From contig JAGZJZ010000006.1 in the NCBI GenBank assembly GCA_018365455.1, positions 62,001-126,000 on the forward strand: 64,000 nt of DNA, read 5' to 3'. The translations under genes were made by a program, and so were the position numbers. Below, one piece after another: positions 63,263 to 64,000 of this stretch. Source of the DNA: Clostridiales bacterium (GTDB taxonomy: Bacteria > Bacillota > Clostridia > Lachnospirales > Lachnospiraceae). Positions within the stretch are counted from its first letter, which is position 1. Each line of letters starts with the position of its first letter. The notes below the pieces were generated by a model, which worked only from the letters and a program-made list of their open reading frames with translations, was not told where the DNA came from and did not search any database.

Positions 63263-64000
63263 TTACTCTTCTGCTAAGGATGCATTCATTTCTTCTGCGA
63301 TCTTCTTGCAGGTTTCAGCCATATCGGCATTCCCTGCCCATACTTCTTTTAAAAGCTCATTTGTCTTGTTTTCCCAGATTACAGTCGATCTGGAATAAGG
63401 TCTGATTACCATATCATCACGTACGTCTAAATACGCCTGTAAATTAAATTCAGGTGCAGATTTAACCCAGTCTTCTGATGTTCCTTCATAAGCAGACATG
63501 GTAACACCTAATTCGGCCTGTTTTTTCTGTGCTGCTTCTGTTCCAAGGTATTCAATGAGTTTCCATGCATTATCTGTATTCTTGCCATTTGCAGATGCTG
63601 CCCATCCAAGTCCGTTGTATACAGAACATCTTCTTCCTGATTCTGCATCTTTTGGCATAATCGCTACATCCAGATTCTCTTTGGCGTAGTCGTCATCCTT
63701 GAAACTGGAGATCATCCAGGAACCCTGAAATGCCATTGCAAGCTGTCCGGATCTCAGCAATACGTCCGGTCCATTTTCTGAAAGAGTCTGGCTGCTTGGC
63801 ATAGAACCGTCTTTGATCAGCTGTTCTACATACTGCATTGCTTTAATGGTATTGGGATCATCATATCCGGAAGCCTTTTTATCATCTGATATTACTTTGC
63901 CGCCCATATCGTAGATAATGTTGTAGTAACCTTCGTGGTTTGTATCACTCTTCATTCCCAGACCATATTGTGATCCGTCTGCTTTAGTCAGTTTCTTTGC
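63263..64000 (-). CDS. Sugar-binding protein of CUT1 transporter, 5' end outside window
   Basis: The frame is open to the window edge (residues before the internal ATG at 63955 read AKKLTKADGSQYGLG), so about 245 C-terminal residues of a family 1 solute-binding protein are present and the signal peptide is missing. Landmarks: AFQGSWMISSF, YNGLGWAASANGKN, AWKLIEYLGTEAAQKK. Captures an oligosaccharide for the permeases that follow, probably an alpha-galactoside. Confidence 0.92.
   Translation of the reverse strand, partial: AKKLTKADGSQYGLGMKSDTNHEGYYNIIYDMGGKVISDDKKASGYDDPNTIKAMQYVEQLIKDGSMPSSQTLSENGPDVLLRSGQLAMAFQGSWMISSFKDDDYAKENLDVAIMPKDAESGRRCSVYNGLGWAASANGKNTDNAWKLIEYLGTEAAQKKQAELGVTMSAYEGTSEDWVKSAPEFNLQAYLDVRDDMVIRPYSRSTVIWENKTNELLKEVWAGNADMAETCKKIAEEMNASLAEE

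Overview
The window looks like chromosome from a Lachnospiraceae-type anaerobe (class Clostridia). Reasons: purine-rich AGGAGG-type ribosome binding sites, sigma-A promoters, paired CUT1 sugar ABC transporters without their own ATPase, several GH38/GH2/GH36 glycosidases, cysDN plus aprBA sulfate assimilation, and SpoIIE-type phosphatase and RsbW-type ATPase parts. Species cannot be named from sequence alone. Apart from a rightward block at 13.5-17.6 kb and two DeoR regulators at 57-59 kb, every gene is on the minus strand. I saw no rRNA, tRNA, CRISPR array or transposase gene.

Layout. 0-4.8 kb: a signalling module (dCache-HAMP-PP2C phosphatase, GNAT-type protein, MATE transporter fused to an RsbW-like ATPase). 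5.0-6.8 kb: an AT-rich, terminator-bounded ATPase plus PD-(D/E)XK nuclease pair that resembles a defence module. 7.0-9.0 kb: GH42 beta-galactosidase. 9.2-12.8 kb: a MecA-like class B penicillin-binding protein and an exported protein behind a promoter carrying two BlaI/MecI-type operators. 13.0-17.8 kb: a GIY-YIG protein, then a rightward array of six promoters that share one upstream box (YMTTTYARTACA, 28-29 nt before TATAAT). Four of them drive two paralogous lipoproteins, a membrane protein and a small unknown protein; two drive only hairpin RNAs. 17.8-27.1 kb: a complete sulfate uptake and APS reduction operon (yezD, sbp, cysT, cysW, cysA, aprA, aprB, cysD, cysN) headed by a newly recognised 31-codon Cys-rich leader ORF that overlaps yezD by ATGA. 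27.3-28.7 kb: MATE transporter.

28.7-59 kb is a large glycoside-utilisation locus. It holds a CUT1 ABC transporter, an Asp/Glu-racemase-like protein, an FGGY kinase, a class II FBP-type aldolase, three GH38 alpha-mannosidases, a DUF1537 acid-sugar kinase, a SIS isomerase, a ROK kinase, a UroD-like protein, a GH2 beta-mannosidase, a Sip1/GH36-like enzyme, a class II (fuculose-type) aldolase, a GH13_18 phosphorylase and an MBL hydrolase. Two tandem DeoR repressors stand divergently at its head. 59-64 kb: GH36 alpha-galactosidase with a second CUT1 transporter, cut by the window end.

The locus is unusually rich in short non-coding repeats. At least four families of short inverted-repeat (MITE-like) elements are visible, two with target-site duplications. 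One has inserted in frame into an alpha-mannosidase gene. A further repeat family forms hairpin leaders just before start codons in the sulfate and sugar operons and shows a compensatory base change.
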